Below are positions 17,354 to 26,810 of a stretch of DNA of 64,000 nucleotides, piece by piece. Position numbers and translations under genes: made by a program. The notes under the pieces were generated by a model. That model was not told where the DNA came from and did no database searches. It saw nothing but the letters and a program-made list of their open reading frames with translations. Within the stretch, counting starts at the first letter, position 1, and every line of letters starts with the position of its first letter. The DNA is from Azophilus sp965220835 (lineage in GTDB: Bacteria; Pseudomonadota; Gammaproteobacteria; Pseudomonadales; Azotimanducaceae), in the NCBI GenBank assembly GCA_965220835.1, contig OZ244842.1:186001-250000 (forward strand), in the 5' to 3' direction.

Positions 17354-18103
17354 GTGGCGACGAAAACCAAATGGCTGCAGGCAATCGGCGCTGCGTTCAT
17401 GGCCTTAACGCTGGCCCAGTGCGTGCCGGCGCAACTGCCTCAGCAGACCGAGGTCTGGGAGCCGGAGCCGGCGGTCGTCCAGCCCGGCACCGCAGGGGCG
17501 CCACCGGCGGACGCCATCGTGCTGCTGGGCAGCGAAGGGGCCGGTGAATGGCGGCATGGGGACGGCCGGGAGTTCGAGTGGCTGTTGGAAGACGGCGTTC
17601 TGACCGTGGCTGCGGGCACGGGCAACATCGAGACGATCCGGCCCTTCGGCGACGTTCAGCTGCACCTCGAATGGCGCGCGCCCGAGCGCATTGAAGGCGA
17701 AGGCCAAGGCCGCGGCAACAGCGGCGTGTTTCTGCAGCAGCGCTACGAAGTCCAGATACTCGACTCCTACGACAACCGGACTTACTCAAACGGGCAAGCC
17801 GCCAGCATATACAAGCAACACATTCCGCTGGTGAACGCCATGAAGCCGCCCGGGGAGTGGCAAAGCTACGACATCCTGTTCACCGCGCCGCGGTTCGCGC
17901 CGGATGGCACCCTTGAAAGCCCCGCCTACGTCACCGTCCTGCACAACGGCGTGCTGGTGCAAAACCATGTGCAACTGCTCGGCGAAACGGTGTTCATCGG
18001 AGACCCCGCCTACGCCGAGCATCCGCCAAAGCAGCCGCTGATGCTGCAGGACCACGGCAACCCCGTCAGCTTCCGCAACATCTGGGCGCGGCCTCTCGAT
18101 TAA
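17354..18103 (+). CDS. Exported DUF1080 (3-keto-disaccharide hydrolase family) protein
   Basis: GTG 17354 is chosen from GGAGGAG at 17341-17347. The product is 249 residues with an N-terminal signal (LQAIGAAFMALTLAQC) that could be a lipoprotein or Sec signal; the LAQC box is imperfect. The jelly-roll DUF1080 domain shows GNSGVFLQQRYEVQILDSY, YKQHIPLVNAMKPPGEWQSYDI and a C-terminal SFRNIWARPL, all family hallmarks. Members cleave 3-keto-glycosides or bind glycans in the periplasm. It forms an operon with the isomerase and dehydrogenase upstream. Confidence 0.85.
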   Translation: MATKTKWLQAIGAAFMALTLAQCVPAQLPQQTEVWEPEPAVVQPGTAGAPPADAIVLLGSEGAGEWRHGDGREFEWLLEDGVLTVAAGTGNIETIRPFGDVQLHLEWRAPERIEGEGQGRGNSGVFLQQRYEVQILDSYDNRTYSNGQAASIYKQHIPLVNAMKPPGEWQSYDILFTAPRFAPDGTLESPAYVTVLHNGVLVQNHVQLLGETVFIGDPAYAEHPPKQPLMLQDHGNPVSFRNIWARPLD

Positions 18104-18181
18104 CAGCAAATGCCCTTTGCGCTTCGCAAGATCCCACGAGCCGGTTGACGCCGCGCCGCGAAAGCCGATCGAACGCATGGA

Positions 18182-18296
18182 GGGATTGGCTGCCCGGTGC
18201 GGGCATCCGGCACCTTTAAGGCTCCCCAGCATCCTCAAACACCAGCACAGCGCACGCGCCTGGCGTGCCGGATGCCCGCACCGGGCAGCCAATCCC
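18182..18296. repeat. Perfect 32-bp inverted repeat (arms 18182-18213 and 18265-18296)
   Basis: Each arm runs from GGGATTGGCTGCCCGG to CATCCGGCAC, or its reverse complement. Arms match base for base with a 51-nt spacer. The core GTGCG-G-CATCCGG recurs as an inverted pair near 55.6 kb. It lies in the 631-nt gap between the DUF1080 gene and edd and overlaps the first 112-bp direct repeat. Confidence 0.75.
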
Positions 18297-18478
18297 GAAG
18301 CCGCAGCCAAGAAACCAGCTCTAGAGCAGCAGACTCCCCAGCACCCTCGAACACCAGCACAGCGCACGCGCCTGGCGTGCCGGATGCCCGCACCGCGCGC
18401 CCAATCCCGGAGCCGCAGCCAAGAACCCAGCTCCAGCGTAGCAGACTCCCCAGCACTCTCGAACACCAGCACAGAGCC
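18222..18478. repeat. 112-bp tandem direct repeat, two full copies plus a partial third
   Basis: Units begin at 18222, 18334 and 18446 with CTCCCCAGCA(T/C) and contain CGAACACCAGCACAGCGCACG and the CCGGATGCCCGCACC core. The third copy breaks off after about 33 bases. Copies differ at a few positions, so the array is not brand new. No protein-like frame was accepted here. Confidence 0.75.
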
Positions 18479-18645
18479 TCCAGCAGGCCGCTGCCAACTG
18501 CCGAATACCCTGCCGCCTACGGTTCATGGCCAACTACGGCTGCAACTCCCTCCCGCCATCCGGATCGCCCTCAACGGCAACCCGGTGAACTTGATCGAAC
18601 CACCGTTGCAACAAGCACCGTCTGTTCACAGGCATGGGGGCAATC

Positions 18646-18660
18646 GGTTGCTAAATTACA
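18646..18660 (+). promoter_or_regulatory. Upstream HexR-like operator half-match
   Basis: GGTTGCTAAATTACA matches 12 of 15 positions of the published HexR consensus TGTARTWWWAYTACA. It is 51 bp (about five helical turns) upstream of a better match at 18697. Binding is inferred, not shown. Confidence 0.4.
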
Positions 18661-18696
18661 AAAAATGTCCGACTCACGGGGAAAATCTCGAAAAAA

Positions 18697-18711
18697 TGTT
18701 GCTTTATTACA
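18697..18711 (+). promoter_or_regulatory. HexR-like operator upstream of edd
   Basis: TGTTGCTTTATTACA matches 13 of 15 positions of the HexR consensus and lies 23 nt before the edd ATG. A hexR gene is encoded at the end of the same cluster. Repression of edd relieved by 2-keto-3-deoxy-6-phosphogluconate is the expected behaviour from other gammaproteobacteria. Confidence 0.55.
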
Positions 18712-18734
18712 TTTTGAACCACACAATTTAGCCC

Positions 18735-20609
18735 ATGCATTCTGAAGTGCTTCGCATTACCCGAGACATTGCCGCACGCAGCCAATCCCTGCGGGATCAA
18801 TATCGCCGCGAGATCGACGAAATGGCCGCTCAGCCGGTGCACCGGAGTCAGCTGAGCTGCGGCAATCTGGCACACGGCTTCGCCTCCTGCACAGGTGACG
18901 ACAAAGCGGTCATCAAGATGATGGATAGCGCCAACATCGGCATTGTCACGGCCTATAACGACATGCTGTCCGCTCACGCACCCTATGCCCGGTACCCGGA
19001 GCAAATCAAAGCCGCCCTGCAAGTGATTGGCTGCACGGCTCAGGTTGCCGGGGGCGTGCCGGCCATGTGCGATGGGGTCACCCAGGGCCAGCCCGGGATG
19101 GAGCTCAGTCTGTTCAGCCGCGACGTCATTGCGCAAGCCACCGCCGTCGCCCTCTCGCACCAGATGTTCGATGCCGTGCTGATGCTGGGCATCTGCGACA
19201 AAATCGTACCGGGTTTGCTGATGGGCGCACTGCAGTTTGGACACCTCCCATCATTGTTCGTGCCAGCCGGGCCGATGACGTCGGGGCTGCCTAACACAGA
19301 GAAAGCGCAGGTCCGTCAGCTGTATGCCGAAGGTAAAGTTGATCGCGCCGCATTGCTCCAGGCCGAGATGGCCTCATACCACAGTCAAGGCACCTGCACC
19401 TTTTACGGCACGGCGAACTCCAACCAAATGGTGCTCGAGGCCATGGGCCTTCAGTTGCCCGGCAGTTCCTTTGTCAATCCAGGCACGCCACTGCGTGACG
19501 CGTTGACGCAGGCCGCCGCGGAACACATCGCCAAAGTCGCGCGCACCGTTGGTCAGCCATTGCCCTTGGCCGATGTGATCGACGAGAGGAGTTTTGTGAA
19601 TGGCATTGTCGCCTTGCTGGCATCCGGTGGTTCGACCAACCTGTGCATTCACTTGGTTGCCATCGCCCGCGCCGCAGGCTTGGTCATCACGTGGTCGGAC
19701 TTTGATGCGCTATCCAAGGTCACGCCGCTGTTGGCAAGGATCTACCCCAACGGCAGCGCGGACATCAATCACTTTCACGCGGCCGGAGGGACCGGGCTGT
19801 TGTTTGGCGAGTTGATCAAGGCCGGAGTGATGCATGGCGATGCAGCAGTCTGCTTCGGCGGTTGCCTTGCGGACGCCTGCATCGAACCCTATCTGGATGC
19901 GGGAAGCCTGCGATGGCGGCCCGCCGCCGACAGCAGCCTTGATCCCGGGGTCATCCGGCCGGCTGAAGGCGCATTTGCGCCCGAGGGAGGAATCCGGTTG
20001 CTCGAAGGCAATCTGGGCCGAAGCCTGATTAAAGCCTCGGCTGTGGCGTCAGAGCAGCAGACGATTGCGGCGCCAGCGGTGGTGATTTCTCATCAGGAAG
20101 AGCTCAAAGCCCTGTTCGAACAGGGCGCGCTGGACCGAGACTGTGTGGTGGTGGCGCGTTTCCAGGGGCCTTCAGCCAATGGCATGCCGGAACTGCATCA
20201 GCTGATGCCGACGCTGGGCGTATTGCAAGACCGTGGCCATGCGGTGGCACTGGTCACCGACGGACGGCTGAGCGGCGCATCCGGCAAGGTGCCCGCCGCC
20301 ATTCACGTTACGCCCGAAGCGGCAAAGGGCGGTGCGATTGGTCGCATTCAGGATGGCGATGTGATTGCACTCAATGTTGCCACGGGTGAGCTATCGGTGC
20401 AGCTTGATGACCAAACGCTTGCGGCCAGACCGCAGGCGCAGCCTGCCGCGCAGTTGGGCACGGTCGGGCGTGGCCTGTTTGGCTCGAGCCGCGCATCCGT
20501 GACGGATGCTGAGAGTGGCGGCTGCACCTTGTTTGGGCCGCCAATCGTTGACCCATTGCCGAAGAAGGAAGCCAGTCGAACTGCCGCCCATGAACACTGC
20601 GTCAGTTGA
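18735..20609 (+). CDS. edd: 6-phosphogluconate dehydratase
   Basis: 624 residues, close to the usual Edd length. Entner-Doudoroff enzyme converting 6-phosphogluconate to KDPG. IlvD/Edd family features include the [4Fe-4S] cluster cysteines (GVPAMCDGVTQG, GICDKIVPG, CIEPYL region), TGTANSNQM-like CTFYGTANSNQM, GGSTNLCIHL and TDGRLSGASGKVPAAIHV. First gene of the cluster edd-glk(deleted)-eda-zwf-pgl-hexR-ppc. HexR-like sites lie upstream; the ribosome binding site is weak. Confidence 0.95.
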   Translation: MHSEVLRITRDIAARSQSLRDQYRREIDEMAAQPVHRSQLSCGNLAHGFASCTGDDKAVIKMMDSANIGIVTAYNDMLSAHAPYARYPEQIKAALQVIGCTAQVAGGVPAMCDGVTQGQPGMELSLFSRDVIAQATAVALSHQMFDAVLMLGICDKIVPGLLMGALQFGHLPSLFVPAGPMTSGLPNTEKAQVRQLYAEGKVDRAALLQAEMASYHSQGTCTFYGTANSNQMVLEAMGLQLPGSSFVNPGTPLRDALTQAAAEHIAKVARTVGQPLPLADVIDERSFVNGIVALLASGGSTNLCIHLVAIARAAGLVITWSDFDALSKVTPLLARIYPNGSADINHFHAAGGTGLLFGELIKAGVMHGDAAVCFGGCLADACIEPYLDAGSLRWRPAADSSLDPGVIRPAEGAFAPEGGIRLLEGNLGRSLIKASAVASEQQTIAAPAVVISHQEELKALFEQGALDRDCVVVARFQGPSANGMPELHQLMPTLGVLQDRGHAVALVTDGRLSGASGKVPAAIHVTPEAAKGGAIGRIQDGDVIALNVATGELSVQLDDQTLAARPQAQPAAQLGTVGRGLFGSSRASVTDAESGGCTLFGPPIVDPLPKKEASRTAAHEHCVS

Positions 20610-21000
20610 CGCCTCAACGCAACTGAGGCCCCTTCATTTGGTGGCGGACATCGGTGGCGCAAACGCGCGGTTCGCCTTTGCACAGCCTTTCAATCCGGTC
20701 CTTAAGCTCATCGCCAATTGCGCTGTTGAGACGATGAACACCTTCTTCTCCGTCCTCGGTTCCGTGGCCGGCAATCTGGCCCTGACTCTCGGCGCCCAAG
20801 GTGGTGTGCATCTGGCTGGCGGCATCGCACCGCCTTACATCGACTTGCTGACAAAGAGCGACTCCCGAGCCCGGTTTCTGGCCAAAGGGCGTTTGGCGGA
20901 CTTCAATGATGAGATTGCGACCTTCGTGACCACCCACCCGGAACCCGGATTGCTGGGTGCTGCTTTGATTTGTGCGCCGGCCAACGACGATGGATGCTAG
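20590..21000 (+). pseudogene. glk: Glucokinase with large internal deletion
   Basis: Residues 1-30 carry the glucokinase ATP site HLVADIGGANARFAFAQP. The sequence then jumps directly to the C-terminal part CAVETMNTFFSVLGSVAGNL and GAQGGVHLAGGIAP, ending PGLLGAALI. About 185 of the usual about 320 residues, including the sugar-binding and catalytic Asp region, are missing while the frame stays open. The product of 136 residues cannot be an active kinase. Start ATG 20590 overlaps the 3' end of edd, and the 3' end overlaps eda, so cluster spacing has been kept. Confidence 0.85.
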
Positions 21001-21643
21001 AGCCTTGCTGTCCAAACTCGCCTGCCCGGTTGTTCCGGTGCTGGTGATTCATCGCCTCGATGACGCGGTGCCGCTGGCGCAGGCACTGCTTCGCAGTGGC
21101 ATCTCCGCACTGGAGGTCACGCTGCGCACGTGCGTTGGTTGTGAGGCGATTAGCGCCATGAAAGCAGCCATCCCCGATGCCGTAGTCGGAGCGGGCACGG
21201 TTTGCACCGATCAGGCCTATCAACAAGCAGCCGATGCGGGTGCTGACTTCATCGTTTCGCCCGGCGCCAGCGAAAAGCTGTTTGCCGCGGCAGCGAATTG
21301 CGGGTTGCCGTTTCTGCCCGGCGCCGTGACCGGTTCAGAGGTGCTGAGGGCGATGGAGCGTGGCTACACCACGCTTAAGTTCTTCCCCGCTGAAACCTCA
21401 GGGGGCGTGCCCGCGCTGCGCGCGCTCTCGGGCCCTTTCCCTGAGGTGAGCTTCATGCCCACCGGCGGCATTACGCCCGACAACCTGGAAGCCTATCTCC
21501 AGTTGGAGAGCGTTCGCGCCGTGGGGGGGTCGTGGCTGACACCTAGGGAGATGCTCGAGCAGCGGCAATGGGAGGGCATCTACCAGTTAGCCAGCCATAC
21601 CGTGGCGAAGGCCCGTCATGCCAACACGGAGGCCCCAAATTGA
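20990..21643 (+). CDS. eda: KDPG/KHG aldolase
   Basis: 217 residues from ATG 20990. Class I aldolase cleaving KDPG to pyruvate and glyceraldehyde-3-phosphate. The catalytic Glu is in ALEVTLRT (about residue 42) and the Schiff-base Lys in TTLKFFPAE (about residue 129). GAGTV and PTGGITPDN complete the phosphate-binding site. The start overlaps the deleted glk and the stop overlaps zwf by TTGA. Confidence 0.95.
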   Translation: MDARALLSKLACPVVPVLVIHRLDDAVPLAQALLRSGISALEVTLRTCVGCEAISAMKAAIPDAVVGAGTVCTDQAYQQAADAGADFIVSPGASEKLFAAAANCGLPFLPGAVTGSEVLRAMERGYTTLKFFPAETSGGVPALRALSGPFPEVSFMPTGGITPDNLEAYLQLESVRAVGGSWLTPREMLEQRQWEGIYQLASHTVAKARHANTEAPN

Positions 21644-23088
21644 GCGCGGTGGACCTGGTCATCTTTGGTGCGATGGGTGATCTTTCCGCTCGGAAGCTGT
21701 TTCCCGCTTTGTTCCAACTCGATGCCGCGGGGCTGCTTCCGGTTGATCTGCGCATCGCCGCGGTTGCCCGACAGGAGCAAACCATCGACGCATTTCGCGA
21801 CCAGTTGCGATCGAGGATGGCCAACCACATGCGTCAGGCGATTGACGATGCGGTGTGGCAGCCGTTTACCGAGCGACTCACCTACCTGTGCGCGGACTTC
21901 GCCGAGCCTCGGGCGTTCGAGGGGCTCAAGGCCTGGCTGGACGAAACTCGCGTCAGTCTGTTCTATCTCGCTACGCCACCTTCGTTGTTCGCCACGATCT
22001 GCGAGCAACTCAGCGATGGCGGGTGCCTGTCAGGTCCCTGCCGTGTGGTGCTCGAAAAGCCGATCGGGGAGAGTCTCGAAACCTCGCGTGAGGTCAACGA
22101 GACGCTCACCCGATTCTTGGCTGAGCAGGACATTTACCGCATCGATCATTACCTCGGCAAGGAGACCGTGCAGAATCTTCTGGTGCTGCGATTCGCCAAT
22201 CGCTTCATCAACGCGCAGTGGGACCAGAGCTGCATCGACCATGTGCAGATCACGGTTGCTGAAAAGGTGGGCATTGAGGGGCGATGGGCCTACTACGATG
22301 GTGTCGGACAGCTGCGTGACATGGTGCAGAATCATCTGATGCAACTCCTGTGCCTTGTGGCCATGGAGCCGCCCAACTCGCTGGAGGCCGAGAGCATACG
22401 TGATGAGAAGGTCAAGATTGTCAAAGCGCTGCGACCCATTGACGCCGCGAGCGTGAGGCATCATGTCGTCCGGGGCCAGTACCGCCAGGGCGTGGTCGAC
22501 GGCCAGTCAGTCCCCGGCTACCTCGACGAGGAGGGTTGCGAGACCTCGGATAGCGATACTGAGACCTTTGTCGCGATCAAGGCTCATGTGGACAACTGGC
22601 GCTGGTCCGGCGTGCCGTTTTATTTGCGCACGGGCAAACGCATGCCCGATAAGGTCACGGAGATCATCATCCAGTACAAAGCGTTGCCCCATCACATCTT
22701 CGGAGAGGGCGAGGCGGCGGAGCCGAACCGACTCATCATTCGCTTGCAACCGAATGAGGGGATCGAGATGACGATGGTGTCCAAGCGCCAAAGTCTTAAG
22801 GACAAGCTTTCGCTGCAGACACAGACCCTCAATTTCGACTTCCGTGAAGACGGGGACATCGATCGGATTCCCGATGCCTATGAGCGTTTGTTTCTTGATG
22901 CCGTTAACGGCGATCCCTCTTTGTTCGTGGGCCGTGATGAGATTGAAGAGAGTTGGCGCTGGTGCGATGGGCTGATCAGTGCCTGTGAGCAAGTTGGGGT
23001 GGCCGTCAACGGCTATCAGGCCGGCAGTTGGGGGCCGAGCAAATCGGATTTGCTGATCGAACGGGACGGTCGGAGTTGGAATGTCTGA
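21640..23088 (+). CDS. zwf: Glucose-6-phosphate 1-dehydrogenase
   Basis: 482 residues from TTG 21640, supported by GGAGG 7 nt upstream and a TTGA overlap with eda; GTG 21649 is an alternative. NADP site DLVIFGAMGDLSARKLFPAL, catalytic RIDHYLGKETVQN, and FYLRTGKRMP near the C-terminal half. Oxidises glucose-6-phosphate to 6-phosphogluconolactone, feeding pgl and edd in the same operon. Confidence 0.95.
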   Translation: MSAVDLVIFGAMGDLSARKLFPALFQLDAAGLLPVDLRIAAVARQEQTIDAFRDQLRSRMANHMRQAIDDAVWQPFTERLTYLCADFAEPRAFEGLKAWLDETRVSLFYLATPPSLFATICEQLSDGGCLSGPCRVVLEKPIGESLETSREVNETLTRFLAEQDIYRIDHYLGKETVQNLLVLRFANRFINAQWDQSCIDHVQITVAEKVGIEGRWAYYDGVGQLRDMVQNHLMQLLCLVAMEPPNSLEAESIRDEKVKIVKALRPIDAASVRHHVVRGQYRQGVVDGQSVPGYLDEEGCETSDSDTETFVAIKAHVDNWRWSGVPFYLRTGKRMPDKVTEIIIQYKALPHHIFGEGEAAEPNRLIIRLQPNEGIEMTMVSKRQSLKDKLSLQTQTLNFDFREDGDIDRIPDAYERLFLDAVNGDPSLFVGRDEIEESWRWCDGLISACEQVGVAVNGYQAGSWGPSKSDLLIERDGRSWNV

Positions 23089-23761
23089 GTGGCGAGCCTT
23101 TGCCGGCCGCGACTCGCTGGATCAAGCGCTCGCTGCCGAGGTCGCAACGCGACTGGAGCAAGGGGTGGCCGCGCGCGGTGCGGCGTACCTTGTTGTGTCA
23201 GGGGGGAGCACGCCTGCACGGTTCCTCGCCTTGCTGGCACGTGCAAATCTCGACTGGCGCCGGGTCTTGGTGCTGTTGGCAGACGAACGTTGGGTGGCGC
23301 CCGGGCATGAAGACCGCAACGAGCGAATGGTGCGTGAGACGTTGCTGACGGCGCATGCAGCCCAGGCAGAGCTTTTGTCACTGATTTCCACATTGGATGA
23401 TGAGCAGGTCAGCATTGCGCGGCTATCGACGTTGCTCGCTTCACTGCCTCGCTTCGATGTGGTGATCCTCGGCATGGGGGAGGACGCCCACACGGCCTCC
23501 TTGTTCCCCTGTTCCGCAGAGCTCAGCGCTGGCTTGACGACGCAGCAGGGCGCGCTGATCACGCACCCCAAAACGGCGCCTCATCAGCGGGTGTCGTTGT
23601 CGAAGCACCGCCTGCAAAACACCCGGTGCGGGATCATCCATATTGTGGGCGATAAGAAGAAGGCGGTGTTTGAACGGGCGCGCAGATGCGACGATGAGAC
23701 GCGCTATCCCATCACTGCCTTCCTTGGATCGATTGGTTTCGACTGCTGGTGGGCGCCCTAA
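23081..23761 (+). CDS. pgl: 6-phosphogluconolactonase
   Basis: 226 residues of the DevB/NagB-like family: SGGSTPARFLALL, LADERWV and the catalytic-loop GMGEDAHTASLFP are intact. Overlaps zwf by 8 nt. Hydrolyses the lactone made by Zwf. Confidence 0.92.
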   Translation: MSEWRAFAGRDSLDQALAAEVATRLEQGVAARGAAYLVVSGGSTPARFLALLARANLDWRRVLVLLADERWVAPGHEDRNERMVRETLLTAHAAQAELLSLISTLDDEQVSIARLSTLLASLPRFDVVILGMGEDAHTASLFPCSAELSAGLTTQQGALITHPKTAPHQRVSLSKHRLQNTRCGIIHIVGDKKKAVFERARRCDDETRYPITAFLGSIGFDCWWAP

Positions 23762-23808
23762 TCAACCTATCGCGAAGTCAGCGGCCGTCCAGTCAGTGGA
23801 GGCATTGC

Positions 23809-23922
23809 ATGACCACGCGCCACGCTGATCCCCACTTGCGGCCGGCTGCGCAAACAGCCTGGTCGGCGGTCAGTCAAAGCCAGACGGGCCATGAGGTGGC
23901 GGCAAACTGCCCTGCATCATGA
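23809..23922 (+). CDS. Putative 36-residue leader or remnant ORF coupled to hexR
   Basis: ATG 23809 follows a good GGAGG (spacing 7). The ORF starts MTTRHADPHLRPAAQ and ends at TGA 23920-23922, overlapping the hexR ATG as ATGA. Such overlap suggests translational coupling, either as a regulatory small ORF or the remains of a deleted gene. Internal deletions that preserve gene ends occur elsewhere in this window. No homology recognised. Confidence 0.4.
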   Translation: MTTRHADPHLRPAAQTAWSAVSQSQTGHEVAANCPAS

Positions 23923-24779
23923 ATCAGGAAAGCAACCTACTCACTGAACTGGGCGCAGCCTTGCCGGTGCTGAGCAAGTCCGAGGCAAAGGTCGCCAATG
24001 CGATTTTGGAGGATCCGGAGGCGGCAACCCGTTCGAGCATTGCCGTGCTGGCGGCCGCGGCCAACGTCAGCGAGCCCAGCGTGAACCGCTTCTGCAAGCG
24101 TTTCGGCGCAACCGGCTTTCCGGATTTCAAGCTGCGGCTGGCGCGGTCCTTGGCATCCGGTGTGCGATACATCAGCCGCGCGGTCGAGATGGGCGATGAT
24201 ATCGACACCTACCCGCGTAAGCTCTTCGACAACACGATTACCGCACTGATGTTGGCTCGGGATCAGTTGCCCCTGACGGCGATTGAACGCGCGGTCGATC
24301 ACTTGGCCCAGGCGCGACAAATCTATTTCTTGGGGCTGGGGACGTCCGCCGCGGTTGCGCAGGACGCTGAGCACAGGTTTTTCCGCTTTAAGGTGCCGGT
24401 CACGACCTGCACAGATCCACTCATGCACCGCATGTTGGCGGCAGGGGGTGGATTGGGAGATGTCTTTTTCTTCATTTCCCATACAGGGCGTACCGAGATT
24501 TTGGTTGAGACCGCAGAGCTGGCCCGCACCACCGACGCAATGGTGGTATCGCTTACCGCGGAAGGCTCTCCTCTGGCGGCAGCAAGCCATCTCAGCATTG
24601 GTCTGAGTGTGGCGGAAAACACGGAAGAGTATCTGCCCATGACATCCCGCATTGTGCAACTCGCGGTGCTCGATGTACTGGCAACCGGCATGACCTTGCA
24701 GCGGGGTCAGAGCATTTTGCCGCACCTGGCGCGCATTAAGGACAGTCTGAAATCGACGCGCTTCCCCCCCGGGGGTTGA
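23919..24779 (+). CDS. hexR: HexR-type RpiR-family transcriptional regulator
   Basis: 286 residues. N-terminal RpiR helix-turn-helix (SEPSVNRFCKRFGATGFPDFKLRLA, read in two pieces across residues 45-72) and C-terminal SIS domain with GLGTSAAVAQDAEHRFFRF and FFISHTGRTE. HexR represses zwf/edd/eda operons and responds to KDPG. Consensus-like sites occur upstream of edd. Start overlaps the small ORF. Confidence 0.88.
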   Translation: MNQESNLLTELGAALPVLSKSEAKVANAILEDPEAATRSSIAVLAAAANVSEPSVNRFCKRFGATGFPDFKLRLARSLASGVRYISRAVEMGDDIDTYPRKLFDNTITALMLARDQLPLTAIERAVDHLAQARQIYFLGLGTSAAVAQDAEHRFFRFKVPVTTCTDPLMHRMLAAGGGLGDVFFFISHTGRTEILVETAELARTTDAMVVSLTAEGSPLAAASHLSIGLSVAENTEEYLPMTSRIVQLAVLDVLATGMTLQRGQSILPHLARIKDSLKSTRFPPGG

Positions 24780-26680
24780 CTGGCGATTCCCATCACATGC
24801 AGAGGAGAGACCATGGTGGAGGTGGCGGATACCGCCCCGCTACGCGCGCACGTGCGCCTGCTGGGTGACACCCTGGGCCGGATCATTCGCGACAACGCGG
24901 GGGAGTCCCTCTTTGAGCGCGTGGAGCAAATCAGGCTGCGCTCCAAAGAGGCGCAGGATAGCGAGACTTGGGAGGCGCTCGATCAACTGTTGGCCTCTCT
25001 GGAAGAGCGGGAGTTTCTGGTCATCGCGCGCGCATTCAGCCAGTTTCTGAACCTTGCCAACATTGCTGATCAGCAACACACCACTTCGGTTCTTACGGAG
25101 CCTCATTTTTCAGCCAGCGCGACGCTGCGGAGAACGCTGGGGGTGTTGCGGAGCAAAGCCAAGGACGCCGAGATTCAGCAAGCCATCGCCAACCTCCACA
25201 TCGACCTCGTCCTCACAGCGCACCCAACTGAAATCACGCGACGAACCCTGATTCACAAGCATCGAGCGCTGAGCGAATGTCTCACCACCCTCGACAGCGC
25301 GGTGCTCACCGATGTCTCACGACAGCAAACCCAGCGCCGTATTGCCGAGTTGACGTCACAAATCTGGCATACGGAAGAATTCAGAACCCAGCGGCCCACG
25401 CCGGTTGACGAAGCCCGATGGGGCTTTGCCGTCATCGAGAATTCACTGTGGGACGCCGTGCCGCAGTTCCTCCGACAGGTCGATTATGTCTGCGACGCCT
25501 ACGCGCTCGACCTGCCTGAACCGAGCTGGTGCCCAATCAAAATCTCAAGCTGGATCGGTGGCGACCGGGACGGCAACCCCAACGTGACGGCAACCGTCAC
25601 CCGTGAAGTGCTCTTGCTGGCGCAGTGGCAAGCCTGTGAGCTTTTCAGTGGCGACATCGCAACGCTCCATGAGGAACTGTCGGCCACGACCGCGACCGAT
25701 GCGTTGAAGGGCAAGGCCAAGGCCGCACGAGAGCCTTATCGCGCCGTGCTCAAACCCCTGTTGGTCACATTGCGCCGACAGCAGCAGGCGCTTGAAGACG
25801 CTTTGAATCAGGGTGCGCCTGCGCCGGAGCCGCTGGCCCCTGGGGTGCTTCTCGAGCCACTGCAGGCATGCTTCGAGAGCCTGATGGCCTGTGGGCTGTC
25901 CGAGATGGCGCTTGGCGCACTGTTGGATACGTTGCGTCGTGCTCATTGCTTTGGTCCCTATCTGATTCAACTCGACATTCGTCAGGAGAGCGGTCGTCAT
26001 CGTAGGGTGCTGAGCGCCATCACGCAGAGGCTCGAAATCGGTGACTACAGCGAGTGGTCCGAGGCTCAGCGAGTCGGTTGGCTGCAAAGCGAGTTGAGTA
26101 GTCCCAGGCCCCTGATTCCCTGGGAGGGTCCCTTCGATGCGAAGGATCAGGAGGTGCTCGCCACTTTCAGAACCATCGCCGCAACTCCTGCCCAAGCGCT
26201 GGGTGTTTACGTGATCTCCATGGCTTCCACACCGTCCGACGTCTTGGCCGTTCAACTGTTGCTTAAGTCCACGGGGTGTGCGGATCGCATGCAAGTGGCC
26301 CCGCTGTTTGAGACGTTGACGGATCTGGAGCATGCTTCGTCCGTGATTGAGGCGTTGCTGCAGGAACCGGCTTATCGCACCCGGATCGACGACAGGATGA
26401 TGGTCATGATCGGCTACTCCGACAGCGCCAAGGACGCTGGCATGCTGGCCGCGGGCTGGGCCCAATATCAGGCACAGGAGGCGCTATTGGCAACCTGTGC
26501 GCGTCACCAGGTGGCATTGACGCTGTTTCACGGTCGTGGCGGCACCATTGGCCGGGGCGGTGCGCCGGCGCATGAGGCATTGCTGTCCCAGCCGCCCGGG
26601 TCGCTGGCTCAAGGTCTGCGGGTGACGGAGCAGGGTGAGATGATTCGCACCAAGCTGGGCATGACGCCGCTCGCGGTCAA

Positions 26681-26810
26681 TCAAGGACATGGTTCGCGAG
26701 TGGCCCTTCTTCCGCACGCGTCTATCGATGCTCGAGATGGTGTTTGCGAAGTCTGATCACACGCTGTCGGCGCATTATGACCAGTTGCTGGTTGAGCCGG
26801 CGTTGGTCCC
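26681..26810 (+). repeat. 130-bp duplicated ppc segment, misplaced copy
   Basis: Bases 26681-26810 equal 27168-27297 exactly (offset 487). The second position is the native one, since it reads in frame as the LKDMVREWPFFRTRLSMLEM region of PEPC. At the misplaced copy a few native bases were also lost, because simple removal does not restore frame. Confidence 0.9.

Noticed and set aside
18222..18478. CRISPR or coding repeat protein
   Set aside because: Only two and a part copies of 112 bp, no spacers, and no frame with convincing protein character.
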